Shown here: positions 6,394 through 6,482 of the stretch, piece by piece
Numbering within the stretch: position 1 is the first letter of the stretch
How the letters are laid out: each line of letters starts with the position of its first letter
Assembly: GCA_002344565.1 (NCBI GenBank)
Contig: DDTZ01000058.1
Coordinates: 1 to 6,482, forward strand
Direction of reading: 5' to 3'
Length of the DNA stretch: 6,482 nt
Source: Bdellovibrionaceae bacterium UBA2351
Lineage (GTDB): Bacteria; Bdellovibrionota; Bdellovibrionia; Bdellovibrionales; Bdellovibrionaceae
The notes under the pieces: model-generated
The model's input: only the letters and a program-made list of their open reading frames with translations
Databases searched by the model: none
Told to the model about the DNA's origin: nothing
Position numbers and translations under genes: made by a program

Positions 6394-6482
6394 ATGGAAA
6401 ATAAATCCACTCATGAATCGACGTTAGTATCTGAAAACTCTCTTCCCGTTCAAAGCAAATCAAATCCACTAAAAACTCAGCC
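6394..6482 (+). CDS. Start of an unidentified protein (3' end beyond window)
   Basis: An open frame runs from ATG 6394 to the window end, giving 29 full codons. It begins M-E-N-K-S-T-H-E-S-T and is polar, rich in Ser, Thr, Asn and Lys, with no signal peptide or membrane segment so far. I do not recognise it. It is supported by the AAGGGA site just upstream, by an in-frame TAA at 6352-6354 with no other ATG or GTG start between, and by its place after leuS on the same strand. The polar start looks like a disordered N-terminal extension. It could be cotranscribed with leuS or have its own promoter in the 91-bp spacer. Confidence 0.6.
   Translation, partial: MENKSTHESTLVSENSLPVQSKSNPLKTQ

Noticed and set aside
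6263..6469. A minus-strand frame of 68 codons covering the leuS end, the spacer and the next gene's start.
   Set aside because: It runs against two plus-strand genes and through the hairpins, with no visible start signal or domain.

Overview
The window looks like chromosomal DNA from a Gram-negative bacterium with moderate G+C (low-to-mid forties by eye, not computed). My best guess is a Bdellovibrionota-type predatory lineage such as Bdellovibrio or Pseudobdellovibrio. This rests on the style of the receiver-GGDEF protein, the Bacillus-like short leucyl-tRNA synthetase and the weak Shine-Dalgarno signals. It is an inference from recalled family resemblance, not proof. No mobile element, CRISPR array, tRNA or rRNA was seen.

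Layout. Positions 2-718 (+) hold the C-terminal part of a major facilitator transporter of the metabolite:H+ symporter type, whose 5' end is outside the window. It meets a minus-strand cluster tail to tail, with a 17-nt overlap. The cluster is read from 3774 down to 702. It encodes a receiver-GGDEF diguanylate cyclase, then an exported protein with paired cysteines in helical repeats, then a cation diffusion facilitator. The cyclase and the repeat protein share one base between the stop (TAG) and the start (GTG). The facilitator begins 41 bp further on. A 125-bp divergent promoter region (3775-3899) separates this cluster from leuS (3900-6302, +), a complete leucyl-tRNA synthetase gene. After leuS comes a 91-bp spacer with two adjacent hairpins, and then the start of an unidentified plus-strand gene (6394 to the window end).

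How the genes may work together. The minus-strand cluster would place a c-di-GMP-making response regulator, a periplasmic or secreted disulfide-stabilised repeat protein and an inner-membrane metal exporter on one transcript. This suggests, but does not prove, an envelope or metal response linked to c-di-GMP. leuS is housekeeping and probably unrelated in function. No fully new system is evident. The most interesting points are the cysteine-pair repeat protein coupled to the cyclase, the unusual metal site and cysteine cluster of the facilitator, and the lack of any Shine-Dalgarno sequence before leuS, where a candidate promoter would make the transcript leaderless or nearly so.
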